Below, in pieces: positions 18,150 to 26,380 of a stretch of 64,000 nucleotides of DNA. The notes beneath the pieces were generated by a model. That model was not told where the DNA came from and did no database searches. It saw nothing but the letters and a program-made list of their open reading frames with translations. The stretch comes from Chloroflexota bacterium (GTDB lineage: Bacteria; Chloroflexota; Anaerolineae; Anaerolineales; UBA4823), in assembly GCA_029782365.1 (NCBI GenBank), contig JAKOUW010000017.1:248001-312000 (forward strand). Direction: 5' to 3'. The position numbers and the translations under genes are program-made. Position 1 is the stretch's first letter. Every line of letters begins with the position of its first letter.

Positions 18150-19526
18150 TTAGATTGCCGGCAAACTCGCCGCGGCCACAGATTGACCAACACGACGTAT
18201 CTTCTCATCAGGTAAATGCAATTCGATCTTCTTCAACAGATCAGGAAATTCTATTTTCAATACTTGTTCTGCACCTTCAATCAATAAATCACCCCCTTGG
18301 CCTGATGTGCAGCGGCCCAAAATTAAAACATGTTGAATATCGTAAAATTCTGCGTAGTGTGCAATGCCGTAGCCCAGGTAAACACCCATGCTCTGCCAGA
18401 TCTTTAAAGCGCCCGGTTCACCTGCTTCCAGTTTCTTTTGAACAAAATTCAACTTTTCTGCGTCGGTCACATCCGCAGGAATTTCAATGCCAACCTTTGG
18501 CGCAAGTCTGAACACACATTGTTGTGAAAAATAAGAAGCGCCACACCCCAGGTCCCCTGACCATTCATCAACAGGTGCATCCGGACTGTAATCGATCGGC
18601 GCGAATGCCAGCTCGTTCAACCAACCCATGATCCGACCCTCCAGGTTCACGTACCCGGCGGCTTCACTCGAGCCGAGTGCGATCCCCAAAATACCGTTAT
18701 CTCCAATCGACATCGAACCTGCGAGCGCCGTCACATCACCATCATTGATCACTTCCAAGGGCACGCCCATTTCATCACGGATGTGTAAGAACATATCTCT
18801 GATCTCGCCGAATTTCTCCTTTGGAACGTTGCGAAATAATGAAGCCACCATTGGACGGTTGTCCACATAAATGCCCGCCGAACTTCCGCCAACCGCATCC
18901 ACGCGCGGCATCTTACTCGCCGCAGATTTCAACGCTGCCATGACTTCGCTGTAATGATATGCAGGATCACTGTTCATGCGCGGCTGCCAAATGACCTCTT
19001 CGCTGTAGACCACATTCCCATCCACCACGGCGCTCACCTTGCGGTCAGATGCGCCCAGATCAAATCCAATGCGACAACCATCTAAATTTCGGCCGAGCAG
19101 CTTTCCTGTCTCGTGTGAAGCAGGCACTTCATCTGCATCGCAAACCACCACACAGAATTCTCTTTCGTATACTTGAGTACCCATGAAATGAAAGTCAAAT
19201 TTACGCTCGCCGTTCCCTGAATATGCTTTGCGAATGTGCCTACCGATCCGATCAGGCGCGCCAACATATAAGGTATGCCCACCCCGCTGCCAGAGCAAAA
19301 ACTTCACAATGCGTTCAATGTACGGCAGGTTGGAATTAAATTCAGGATGACCTTCGGGAAAAATAAAAGTCTCAAAACGTGAAACTTCACGTCCACTTCT
19401 CTCCAAACCGATCACTGCACGCACACCAAACGGACTGACCCTATGCTGAAAATTCCGATTCGCCAAAGCTGCCGGGTAAAAATAGTCATCCAATGGCGGT
19501 TTGATCGCGGGCGAGATCAATTCCAT
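18150..19526 (-). CDS. ROK-like (ASKHA) sugar kinase with N-terminal extension
   Basis: A 458-residue protein. Residues ~150-440 carry ASKHA/ROK features: the phosphate-1 loop IGFDLGASDRKVSAVVDG, the catalytic aspartate region VINDGDVTALAGS, and a GIALGSSEAAGYVN phosphate-2 loop. The zinc motif of ROK kinases is absent, and ~150 unassigned residues precede the fold. It starts 3 bases after the ROK regulator stop. I infer phosphorylation of the imported amino sugar or its deacetylated product. A non-kinase sensor role cannot be excluded. Confidence 0.65.
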   Translation of the reverse strand: MELISPAIKPPLDDYFYPAALANRNFQHRVSPFGVRAVIGLERSGREVSRFETFIFPEGHPEFNSNLPYIERIVKFLLWQRGGHTLYVGAPDRIGRHIRKAYSGNGERKFDFHFMGTQVYEREFCVVVCDADEVPASHETGKLLGRNLDGCRIGFDLGASDRKVSAVVDGNVVYSEEVIWQPRMNSDPAYHYSEVMAALKSAASKMPRVDAVGGSSAGIYVDNRPMVASLFRNVPKEKFGEIRDMFLHIRDEMGVPLEVINDGDVTALAGSMSIGDNGILGIALGSSEAAGYVNLEGRIMGWLNELAFAPIDYSPDAPVDEWSGDLGCGASYFSQQCVFRLAPKVGIEIPADVTDAEKLNFVQKKLEAGEPGALKIWQSMGVYLGYGIAHYAEFYDIQHVLILGRCTSGQGGDLLIEGAEQVLKIEFPDLLKKIELHLPDEKIRRVGQSVAAASLPAI

Positions 19527-19528
19527 GT

Positions 19529-20674
19529 TTAATGATCCTTCAACAAGAGGGAATAATCGTCGAGTAATAAGAATGCCGAAGCGCCCAAAATGCAGGCCCG
19601 ATAATCAAGCGTTCCCAATTCCAATTTTGTGTTCTCCGACATCCGTTCCAACGCCGCATTGCGCATGGAAGTGTTCACCTCTTCTATCCATTCTGCGCCG
19701 AAGCGGGTCATATCGCCGACGAGGACAATTTGTTGAATGTTTAAAATACCAATTAAATTGGCGAGCGAAATACCCAGATAATGCGCCGCGTTTGTGACCA
19801 CTTTTTTCGCGGCGGCATCCCCCGATTCAAAAGCGGCTTGTGCCGCCTCCAGCGAAACGAGATTCAAATTCTTCAGCACAGCCCGAGTGCTGGAGATCGT
19901 CTCAAGGCAGCCCCGTTTCCCACAACGGCATAACTCACCTTTCTCCTGCACCACCACGTGACCGATTTCCCCGGCGCCGCCGCCATCCCCTTGAAATAAA
20001 CGGCCGTTGACCAAAATGCCGGATCCAATACCATGCTTAACATTGACTACGATGAGGTTTTGGTCGCGGGTATGCTGGCCACCGTAAACAAATTCACCAA
20101 TGGCGGTTGCCTGGCTATCATTCAAAACAGAAACGGGAAGCCTGTATTTTTTTTCGAGCAATTGGCGAAGTGGGAGATCCTGCCAATCCAAATTAACCGC
20201 ATTGACGACGACGCCTTCGCGTGTATTAATCAAACCAGGGGCGCCTACACCAATCCCGACAATCGGATTGATCTCCTTTTTAACCAATTGATCAATGATC
20301 TGATAAACAAATTCGAGGGCATTTTCCCCGTTGCTGTCTTGAACCGGGATTTCTACGCTCTCCTTGATTTCTCCTCGCAGGTTGACAATCGCGCCAGTGA
20401 ATTTATCCTGCGCCAGGTTCACGCCGATCAGGTAGCGGGAATCAGCCATAACACTTAATAAAATTGGTGATTTTCCACCAATTGATTCGCCTCGGCCAGT
20501 TTCCACAACCAGACCTTCATCGAGTAAATCGTTTACCAGTTCCGAAACAGTGGCGCGAGTCAGGTTTGTTACCCGGGCCACCTCTGCGCGGCTGATCGAT
20601 TCGTTAGCAAAGATGGTGCGTAAAACAAGGTCGCGGTTATGTTTTTTGGTCTGTTGGTGAGTGGCCTTTTTCAT
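19529..20674 (-). CDS. ROK-family transcriptional regulator (NagC/XylR-like)
   Basis: A 381-residue regulator with an N-terminal winged helix (SRAEVARVTNLTRATVSELVNDLLDEG) and a C-terminal ROK sugar-binding domain containing GVGAPG, NDSQATAIGE and the zinc motif CRCGKRGCLE. The ATG at 20674 is preferred to a TTG at 20707. Its promoter carries a palindromic operator-like site just downstream of the -10 box, so it probably represses itself and the six downstream genes until an amino sugar or its phosphate is present. Confidence 0.9.
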   Translation of the reverse strand: MKKATHQQTKKHNRDLVLRTIFANESISRAEVARVTNLTRATVSELVNDLLDEGLVVETGRGESIGGKSPILLSVMADSRYLIGVNLAQDKFTGAIVNLRGEIKESVEIPVQDSNGENALEFVYQIIDQLVKKEINPIVGIGVGAPGLINTREGVVVNAVNLDWQDLPLRQLLEKKYRLPVSVLNDSQATAIGEFVYGGQHTRDQNLIVVNVKHGIGSGILVNGRLFQGDGGGAGEIGHVVVQEKGELCRCGKRGCLETISSTRAVLKNLNLVSLEAAQAAFESGDAAAKKVVTNAAHYLGISLANLIGILNIQQIVLVGDMTRFGAEWIEEVNTSMRNAALERMSENTKLELGTLDYRACILGASAFLLLDDYSLLLKDH

Positions 20675-20721
20675 AGGTATCTTCGAACCTTTGTTGGAAA
20701 AATCCAACGACTGGAAGCGAG

Positions 20722-20748
20722 CTTTGTTTGTAAACTAAACTTACAAAG
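20722..20748 (-). promoter_or_regulatory. Candidate ROK operator
   Basis: An imperfect inverted repeat with CTTTGT and ACAAAG ends and GTWWAC-type cores spans these 27 bases. The cores resemble known XylR/NagC-type operators. It lies right after the -10 box of the ROK regulator promoter, where bound repressor would block transcription start. Confidence 0.5.
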
Positions 20749-20750
20749 TG

Positions 20751-20779
20751 ATTATACAACCTGATTATCATAAAGTCAA
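20751..20779 (-). promoter_or_regulatory. Sigma-70-type promoter of the amino-sugar operon
   Basis: On the minus strand TTGACT (20774-20779) and TATAAT (20751-20756) are separated by exactly 17 bases, a near-consensus housekeeping promoter. It reads into the ROK regulator, and the candidate operator begins two bases after the -10 box. Confidence 0.75.
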
Positions 20780-20933
20780 GCGGTATCCAAGATTCTGACA
20801 AAACCGTTTTTGACGCTTCTTGTTGTTCATCTCCCGCCTTTCTCCTTTTACCAATTCCGCCGCCGGCTGTTTCACCAACTTCAAAGGCTTTCACTTTATT
20901 GGCATGAATTTATCGAAAGATCAGCATTTAATC

Positions 20934-20960
20934 TTGACAATTTAAAAATTCTGGTATAAT
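20934..20960 (+). promoter_or_regulatory. Extended -10 promoter of the RRM gene
   Basis: TTGACA (20934-20939) is followed after 15 bases by TGGTATAAT, that is a perfect -10 box (20955-20960) with an extended TGn. It predicts a start near 20967 and a 5' leader of about 135 bases. Bases 20780-20933 between this and the ROK promoter hold nothing I recognise. Confidence 0.75.
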
Positions 20961-20996
20961 GCATTTGTTTGGGTCCAGAAGTCGCGAGTAGTGTGT

Positions 20997-21022
20997 GCCG
21001 CCTTTCTGTGCTGAGAGGCGGC
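20997..21022 (+). terminator. Terminator-like hairpin in the RRM leader
   Basis: GCCGCCT (20997-21003) pairs with AGGCGGC (21016-21022) and is followed by ATTTTTAT. It sits about 30 bases after the predicted start and 80 bases before the RRM start codon, so it would stop most transcripts unless refolded. This suggests attenuation control. Confidence 0.6.
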
Positions 21023-21101
21023 ATTTTTATTCGGTCGAAGCTGGAGTAATCAAAAGTCTTCTGGAAACCAGAAGATGTCTCAAAGAAAAGTAAGGAAGAA
21101 A

Positions 21102-21392
21102 ATGGAATCGAAACTGTACGTTGGAAACTTATCCTACAGCACCACCGAAGAAGGCCTGCGCGCCGCATTCGCCAAGGCTGGCACGGTTGTCGCCGTGGAT
21201 ATCATCAAAGATCGTGAAACCGGCCGCATGAAGGGTTTTGCCTTCGTGACGATGGGCAGTGAAGCTGAAGCTCAGGCAGCCATCCAGGCATTGAATGAAA
21301 AAATGCTGGATAACCGCCAGATCAAAGTCAGCGTCGCCCGCCCACGCGAAGAACAACCCCGTGGTGGTTTCAACCGCACCCGCCGTTTCTAA
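21102..21392 (+). CDS. Small RRM-domain RNA-binding protein
   Basis: A 96-residue protein that is essentially one RNA recognition motif: RNP2 is LYVGNL (5-10) and RNP1 is KGFAFVTM (44-51), followed by a short Arg/Gly-rich tail (RPREEQPRGGFNRTRRF). AAGGAAG precedes the ATG at 21102; an upstream ATG at 21075 is less likely. Bacterial single-RRM proteins of this size are often cold-induced RNA chaperones in cyanobacteria and related phyla. The long leader with an internal terminator fits post-initiation control. It is monocistronic. Confidence 0.9.
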   Translation: MESKLYVGNLSYSTTEEGLRAAFAKAGTVVAVDIIKDRETGRMKGFAFVTMGSEAEAQAAIQALNEKMLDNRQIKVSVARPREEQPRGGFNRTRRF

Positions 21393-21403
21393 TAAAAACC
21401 CAA

Positions 21404-21429
21404 AAACCTGCGAGTAAAATCGCAGGTTT
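21404..21429. terminator. Bidirectional intrinsic terminator
   Basis: AAACCTGCGA pairs with TCGCAGGTTT over ten bases with a GTAAAA loop. T-rich runs flank it on both strands, so it can end both the RRM transcript and the convergent pyr operon, whose last codon lies at 21432. Confidence 0.85.
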
Positions 21430-21431
21430 TT

Positions 21432-22448
21432 TCATCTCAATATAGCTTTTACCAGGCCAGGCCCTGCATATACCAGGCCTGTGTAAACCTGGATAAGGGA
21501 TGCACCGGCTCCCAGCATGGCCTGGGCATCTTCCCGGCTCATAATGCCGCCTGCGCCGATTACAGGCAGTTTTCCTTGTACGCGGCGCACGATCTCGGCG
21601 ACCACGGCGCGGCTGCGCCTGGTCAGTGGCGCGCCGCTCAACCCCCCATTTTCCTGTGCGTGTGCTGACCGCAAACCTTGCCGCGCCAGTGTGGTATTGG
21701 TGGCGATCACGCCGTCCATGCCGGCTGACAGGATCGCCGCCAGGGCATCATCCAACTCTTCATCGCCCAGGTCAGGCGCCAGCTTAACCAGGATTGGGAG
21801 CTGGCCGGGTTGGCGGGTAGTGGTCAAAAGCCGCTGGCGCTCAGAAGCCAGGCCAAACAGCAGACTTTCCAGAGCGGCGCGGCTTTGCAGGCGGCGCAGT
21901 CCGACCGTATTCGGTGAGCTCACATTGATGGCGATATAATCGGCCAGCGGCGCAAAACGGCGCAGGCAGGCCAGGTAATCGTCCAGGGCGCTTTCAAGAG
22001 GGGTATCTTTGTTCTTGCCTATATTGACGCCCAGCACCAGCCCAGCCGGCCGACTGCCTTGCAGTTGAGCCGCTACATAGTCTGCACCTCGCCCAGGAAA
22101 ACCCATGCGGTTAATCAAGGCGCGATCCTCGGGCAGACGGAAGACGCGCGGGCTGGGATTGCCAGGCTGAGGACGCGGTGTGACGGTGCCAACCTCGATA
22201 TGCCCAAAACCCAGAACCGCCAGCCCGCGCCAACCGCGCCCGTCTTTGTCATAGCCAGCCGCCAGCCCGACCGGATTGCGAAAGTCGAGCCCGAAAGCTC
22301 GCCGCGCTTGATCGGTAGAGGAATACATTACGCGCAGCACTGAGCGTACAAGAGGGGCCTGCCCGGCCAGACGGATGGCCGCCAGGGTCAAACCGTGAGC
22401 CCGTTCGGGATCCAGACGAAATAGCAGAGGGCGAAAAAAAGCATACAT
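21432..22448 (-). CDS. pyrD: Dihydroorotate dehydrogenase, class 2 (quinone-linked)
   Basis: A 338-residue FMN enzyme that oxidises dihydroorotate to orotate, passing electrons to quinone. The N-terminal helical part (MYAFFRPLLFRLDPERAHGL) is the membrane-associating segment of class 2 enzymes. The core shows GLAAGYDKDG, NVSSPNT with the catalytic serine, and VIGAGGIMSREDA for phosphate binding. Its ATG overlaps the pyrFE stop. It is the last gene of the pyrimidine operon. The class 2 type implies a respiratory quinone pool, consistent with the hydrogenase elsewhere in the window. Confidence 0.95.
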   Translation of the reverse strand: MYAFFRPLLFRLDPERAHGLTLAAIRLAGQAPLVRSVLRVMYSSTDQARRAFGLDFRNPVGLAAGYDKDGRGWRGLAVLGFGHIEVGTVTPRPQPGNPSPRVFRLPEDRALINRMGFPGRGADYVAAQLQGSRPAGLVLGVNIGKNKDTPLESALDDYLACLRRFAPLADYIAINVSSPNTVGLRRLQSRAALESLLFGLASERQRLLTTTRQPGQLPILVKLAPDLGDEELDDALAAILSAGMDGVIATNTTLARQGLRSAHAQENGGLSGAPLTRRSRAVVAEIVRRVQGKLPVIGAGGIMSREDAQAMLGAGASLIQVYTGLVYAGPGLVKAILR

Positions 22449-23887
22449 CAGGCAGGCGGTTTCAAGAAGGCGCGCGTTTCAGCGATTTTTTCCGCAGGCA
22501 CACTGCCGCTGGTTTCCCAATAATCTAACATCCCGCTCAAAGTCAACACGGCGTGCAGGGTATAGCCGGCCTGCGCCAGCGCATCTTGAGCGCCCGATTG
22601 GCGATCAACCAGCACAACGATGTCTTTCACTTTCAATCCGGCAGCCGTCAGTTTTTCAATCGCTTCAAATTTACTGCCGCCGGTGGTAGCCAGGTCATCA
22701 ACCACCACCACCTGCTCACCATTTTCAAAATGCCCTTCAATATCAGCCCGGGTGCCGTAACTCTTGGCTTCTTTGCGCGGGTAAATCAGCGGCCAGCCTC
22801 CCGCCAGGCTGACGGCCGTGCCAATCGGCAGGGCGGCGTACGGCAAGGCGGCCAGGCGGTCGAATTTCAGCGGCTTGAGCAGGGGCAGCAAGGCGTTTGC
22901 CGCCAACCGCAGAACCTGAGGGTGACTGACTAACTCCCGCAGATCGAGATAGATGGGGGAAAGTAGGCCGGATTTCAGGATGAACTGCCCGAACTTGACA
23001 CAGCCGGCAGCCAGCAGGGCATCGGCCAGCGCGGTCTGCAGCGGTGTAAACGGCAGGCGCGCCGTTCGGCCGCCAATCCCCAGGCTGCGGCGCAGGCTGA
23101 CGATTTCGTCACGCAGTTCAGCCGCGGCCAGGCCCGGGTTGGCGGCGCGTGCGACCGAGCGGCTGACATTAATCAGTAAACCCTTGCCGTCTGCCCTCAG
23201 ACCGGCACGCAGCGCGGCCTCCAGATCGCCTCCCTGGGCGCCGATGCCTGGCGCCAGGAACCACAGGCCTGGGGCGGCCTGGCGCAGGCCAGCCAGCGCA
23301 TCAGGATGCGTGGCGCCTACCACCAGGCCCAGGTTGCCCCTCGTATTCCAACCTTGCACCAGGCGGGCAATGCGCTCCGAAAGCGTCTCACCGTCCACCA
23401 GCAGATCCTGCAAATCGCCCGAACCGGGGTTGGATGTTTTGCATAAAACAAATGCGCCGTGTTCAGGCGTGTTCAGGAAAGGCTCCAGGGAATCCTGTCC
23501 CAAGAACGGGCTGAGTGTAATGGCGTCGGCGCCCAATTTCTCAAATGCTGACTGCGCGTATGCGGCGGCAGTGGAGGCGATATCGCCGCGCTTGGCGTCG
23601 AGGATTACCGGGATGCGCGACCCCAGGCGCTGTGATTCAGCCTGGATGGCTTCAATTACCTGCTTAAGGGCAGTCCAACCCTGTGGCCCCAACACTTCAA
23701 AGAAGGCCGCATTCGGTTTGAAAGCCGCCGCGTACGGAGCGGTTTGGTGCACCAGGTTCAGGCAGAAATCGAGGGCCGCCTTCGCTGTCGGTTGAGGCAG
23801 ATCATCGACATGCGGGTCAAGCCCGATGCACAAGAGCGAGGAGCAGTCATCGACGCGTTTTTCTAAAAAGGTGAAAAAGGTTTCCAT
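22448..23887 (-). CDS. pyrFE: Fused orotidine-5'-phosphate decarboxylase / orotate phosphoribosyltransferase
   Basis: A 479-residue fusion. Residues 1-270 are OMP decarboxylase of the short-type 2 family (LCIGLDPHVDDLP, catalytic DAKRGDIASTA). Residues ~285-479 are orotate phosphoribosyltransferase with the PRPP loop VVVVDDLATTGGS. The order decarboxylase-then-transferase is the reverse of animal UMP synthase and is known in cyanobacteria and some Chloroflexota. The two activities convert orotate to UMP, and fusion may channel OMP. It overlaps pyrD by one base set (ATGA) and follows pyrB. Confidence 0.95.
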   Translation of the reverse strand: METFFTFLEKRVDDCSSLLCIGLDPHVDDLPQPTAKAALDFCLNLVHQTAPYAAAFKPNAAFFEVLGPQGWTALKQVIEAIQAESQRLGSRIPVILDAKRGDIASTAAAYAQSAFEKLGADAITLSPFLGQDSLEPFLNTPEHGAFVLCKTSNPGSGDLQDLLVDGETLSERIARLVQGWNTRGNLGLVVGATHPDALAGLRQAAPGLWFLAPGIGAQGGDLEAALRAGLRADGKGLLINVSRSVARAANPGLAAAELRDEIVSLRRSLGIGGRTARLPFTPLQTALADALLAAGCVKFGQFILKSGLLSPIYLDLRELVSHPQVLRLAANALLPLLKPLKFDRLAALPYAALPIGTAVSLAGGWPLIYPRKEAKSYGTRADIEGHFENGEQVVVVDDLATTGGSKFEAIEKLTAAGLKVKDIVVLVDRQSGAQDALAQAGYTLHAVLTLSGMLDYWETSGSVPAEKIAETRAFLKPPA

Positions 23888-23909
23888 AAAATCTGATCAG
23901 TTATCTGGT

Positions 23910-24893
23910 TCAGGCTTTTCCCAGCACCATCGCCAGCAGGGCCATACGCACATACAGGCCGTATTCCATCTGGCGAAAATAAGCGGCGCGCGGATCATCA
24001 TCGAATTCGATAGCAATTTCGCCGACGCGCGGCAGGGGGTGCATCACAATCATCTTCTCTTTGGCATTTTGCATAATGTCACAGTCGATCACATAAGCAG
24101 ATTTGACACTTTCGTATGCCTCCGGGTCTTCAAAGCGCTCTTTCTGGACGCGGGTGACATATAACACGTCCGTTTCAGGCAGCACATCCGCCAAGCTGGC
24201 GAATTCCGCCTGCGGCACACCTTTTTCGGCCACTTCGTTGTACACTTCGCGCGGCAAGCGCAGGATGTCTGGCGAAACATAGTTGATCTTGACATTATAA
24301 AGCGAGAGCAAGCGTGCCAACGAATGCACCGTGCGGCCGTATTTTAAATCACCCAGCATGGTGACGGTCATGCCATCCACAACGCCCACTCCCAATTCCT
24401 CATAAATTGTGAACAGGTCAAGCAGGGCCTGGGTGGGGTGCTCCCCCACACCGTCGCCAGCGTTGATCACGGGCTTACGGGCATACCTGGCGGCAAGAGC
24501 CGCCGAGCCGATCTCTGGGTGGCGCAGCACGATCACATCGGCGTAGCACTCCAGAGTGCGCACCGTGTCGGGCAGCGATTCGCCCTTGGAAACGGAGGAA
24601 TATTTCACTTCGTTGATCGGGATGACCGATCCGCCCAGGCGCTCCATGGCGGCTGTAAATGATGAGGAAGTGCGGGTGGAGGGTTCGTAGAACAAATTCG
24701 CCAGTATTTTGCCTTTGAGCAGATCAAAGGTACCGATGCGCGTAACCATTTCACGCATCTCGTGGGCCACGCCAAAGACATAATCCAGATCGTCGTGGCT
24801 GAATTGTTTGACAGATAAAATATCTTTACCATACCAGGGGGCGATTTTGTTATCCCCGAACGGCAGGTGAGCGCTAAAATTGTTAATTACCAT
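23910..24893 (-). CDS. pyrB: Aspartate carbamoyltransferase catalytic subunit
   Basis: A 327-residue transcarbamylase. The carbamoyl-phosphate loop is [11 protein letters not shown], the HPTQALLDL motif binds substrate, and HPLPRVGEI near the C terminus is the conserved HPLPR segment. It makes carbamoyl-aspartate, the committed step of pyrimidine synthesis. No pyrI regulatory gene is nearby. It lies between pyrC and pyrFE in the operon with short spacers. Confidence 0.95.
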   Translation of the reverse strand: MVINNFSAHLPFGDNKIAPWYGKDILSVKQFSHDDLDYVFGVAHEMREMVTRIGTFDLLKGKILANLFYEPSTRTSSSFTAAMERLGGSVIPINEVKYSSVSKGESLPDTVRTLECYADVIVLRHPEIGSAALAARYARKPVINAGDGVGEHPTQALLDLFTIYEELGVGVVDGMTVTMLGDLKYGRTVHSLARLLSLYNVKINYVSPDILRLPREVYNEVAEKGVPQAEFASLADVLPETDVLYVTRVQKERFEDPEAYESVKSAYVIDCDIMQNAKEKMIVMHPLPRVGEIAIEFDDDPRAAYFRQMEYGLYVRMALLAMVLGKA

Positions 24894-24932
24894 AGTTTCT
24901 CCTTCATTTTCTCTTCATCAGCGCGGCCTGGC

Positions 24933-26009
24933 TCAGCCGCGCACATTCTTACCATAACCCGGCGGGGCAGTCACGATACCATCGGCGAAGGCATCCTTGC
25001 CGCGCAGAACCACCTTGCGGATTCTACCCCGCACCGGCCAGCCTTCAAACGGCGTCCAGCCGCAGCGGCTGTGCATTTCGCCCGCGCGCAGTTCGTAACG
25101 CGCTGTTTCATCGACTTCGACCCACGTCTCAGGCTGTTCGGGGAGGTGAAAAATGCGCCGCGGATTGGTGTGGTATTTTTCCACCACCTGGTCAAGAGTT
25201 AACCGCCCATCGTGCACCGCCGTGAGCAGAAGGGGCAGGGCTGTTTCCAGTCCTGGAAAACCGGGCGGCGGATTGCTGCTATCTTTTTCGGCCAGCGTAT
25301 GTGGAGCGTGGTCGGTGGCGAAACAGTCGATCATATCCAGGTTCTCCCACAGCGCCTGCACATCGGTGATCGTTGCCAGGCGCGGGCGCACCTCCTGACG
25401 CCCGCCAGTCAAAGGCTCCCCATTGCCGTATCCGGCTAATGCGCCGTCCTGCGATAAGAACAGGTGGTGAGGGCAGACTTCGCAGGTGACCGGGATGCCG
25501 CGCTGCCTGGCTGCCTTGATGAGCAGCACTTCTTCACGCAGTGAAATGTGTGCGATGTGAACCGGCCGGTCATAGAGCGCGGCAAACAAGATCGCCGCCG
25601 CCATACTGCGGCTTTCGGAATGCGCCACGATCGGATATTCGGCCGGGTATTGTGCAAAGTGCGGCATCCACAGCGCCATGTCATCCAGGCGAAGCTGGCC
25701 GAAGGTCATATCCAGGTACATCTTGAGAGCAGCAGCCTGCGGCGCTAAGGCGGCAGCCGCGGCGGCGTTGCCTGGACCTGCGCCGACATATTGGGCGTAA
25801 TCACAGCGCGCTTTGGCACTCGCTGACTGCAGGCAGGCGGCAAAGGTCTCTGCATCGAAGATGGGCGGTTTGGTGTTCGGCATTGCCAACACCATCGTCA
25901 CGCCGCCCGCCAAGGCAGAGGCGGTGCCGCTGTCCCAGTCTTCCTTGTGCGTCGCGCCTGGTTCGCGCAGGTGAACATGAATGTCAATCAAGCCGGGTAA
26001 GCGCAGCAT
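24933..26009 (-). CDS. pyrC: Dihydroorotase, CAD-like type
   Basis: A 358-residue amidohydrolase. Metal ligands appear in DIHVHLREPG, CEVCPHHLF and CFATDHAPHT. It begins directly with MLRLPGLIDIHVHL and lacks the N-terminal beta domain of longer dihydroorotases, as in the CAD-like group. It forms dihydroorotate from carbamoyl-aspartate. It heads the pyr operon behind a ~310-base leader with an intrinsic terminator, so expression is probably set by attenuation. Confidence 0.93.
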   Translation of the reverse strand: MLRLPGLIDIHVHLREPGATHKEDWDSGTASALAGGVTMVLAMPNTKPPIFDAETFAACLQSASAKARCDYAQYVGAGPGNAAAAAALAPQAAALKMYLDMTFGQLRLDDMALWMPHFAQYPAEYPIVAHSESRSMAAAILFAALYDRPVHIAHISLREEVLLIKAARQRGIPVTCEVCPHHLFLSQDGALAGYGNGEPLTGGRQEVRPRLATITDVQALWENLDMIDCFATDHAPHTLAEKDSSNPPPGFPGLETALPLLLTAVHDGRLTLDQVVEKYHTNPRRIFHLPEQPETWVEVDETARYELRAGEMHSRCGWTPFEGWPVRGRIRKVVLRGKDAFADGIVTAPPGYGKNVRG

Positions 26010-26201
26010 GCTTCAGCAGCCTCTCTCGATCCGGGCGTCTGGGTAAAGACATAGATCAACCATACCATTTATGGCAGCCAGGCCAGTTACTTCGCCGAAC
26101 CAGCACAGCACCGGCAGGCAGTTGGCCATCAAACAGGCGGACGGTGACGATGAATGATGATTCTTGTGTGGATAGATACGATCCTCCTTCATATAGGCAA
26201 A

Positions 26202-26229
26202 AAAATAGAGCCTGCATTGGCTCTATTTT
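26202..26229 (-). terminator. Intrinsic terminator in the pyr operon leader
   Basis: An 11-base perfect stem (26202-26212 with 26219-26229, six-base loop) is followed on the minus strand by a run of seven T. It sits ~95 bases after the predicted start and ~190 bases before pyrC. A second hairpin (AACGCCC...GGGCGTT, about 26247-26279) lies just upstream. The remainder of 26010-26201 contains no gene I can support. Confidence 0.75.
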
Positions 26230-26329
26230 CTTTCAAAGAAGAAACAAACGCCCGAGAGAAACACTGCTCCAGGGCGTTGGCGGGTAACAGATCGGCGGCG
26301 GATCATTTGTTGCAGGCACATTGCGCCCG

Positions 26330-26357
26330 ATTGTACACCGTTTTTTACAGATGTCAA
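26330..26357 (-). promoter_or_regulatory. Promoter of the pyr operon
   Basis: On the minus strand TTGACA (26352-26357) and TACAAT (26330-26335) are 16 bases apart. Transcription would begin near 26323 and run through the leader terminator to pyrC. It lies after the stop of the DUF3592 gene (26381). Confidence 0.6.
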
Positions 26358-26380
26358 GATCGATTAAAATCTCCTGTCGA

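Noticed and set aside
26010..26032. A GAGAGAGGCU-like stretch resembling the PyrR recognition loop before pyrC
   Set aside because: The spacing inside the CNGNGAGG consensus is off by one base and no matching anti-antiterminator fold was found; it also lies downstream of the terminator.
26013..26192. A 59-codon minus-strand ORF in the pyr leader ending just before pyrC
   Set aside because: Its ATG has no upstream ribosome site (a GGAGG lies after the ATG instead), and the composition shows no protein-like pattern.
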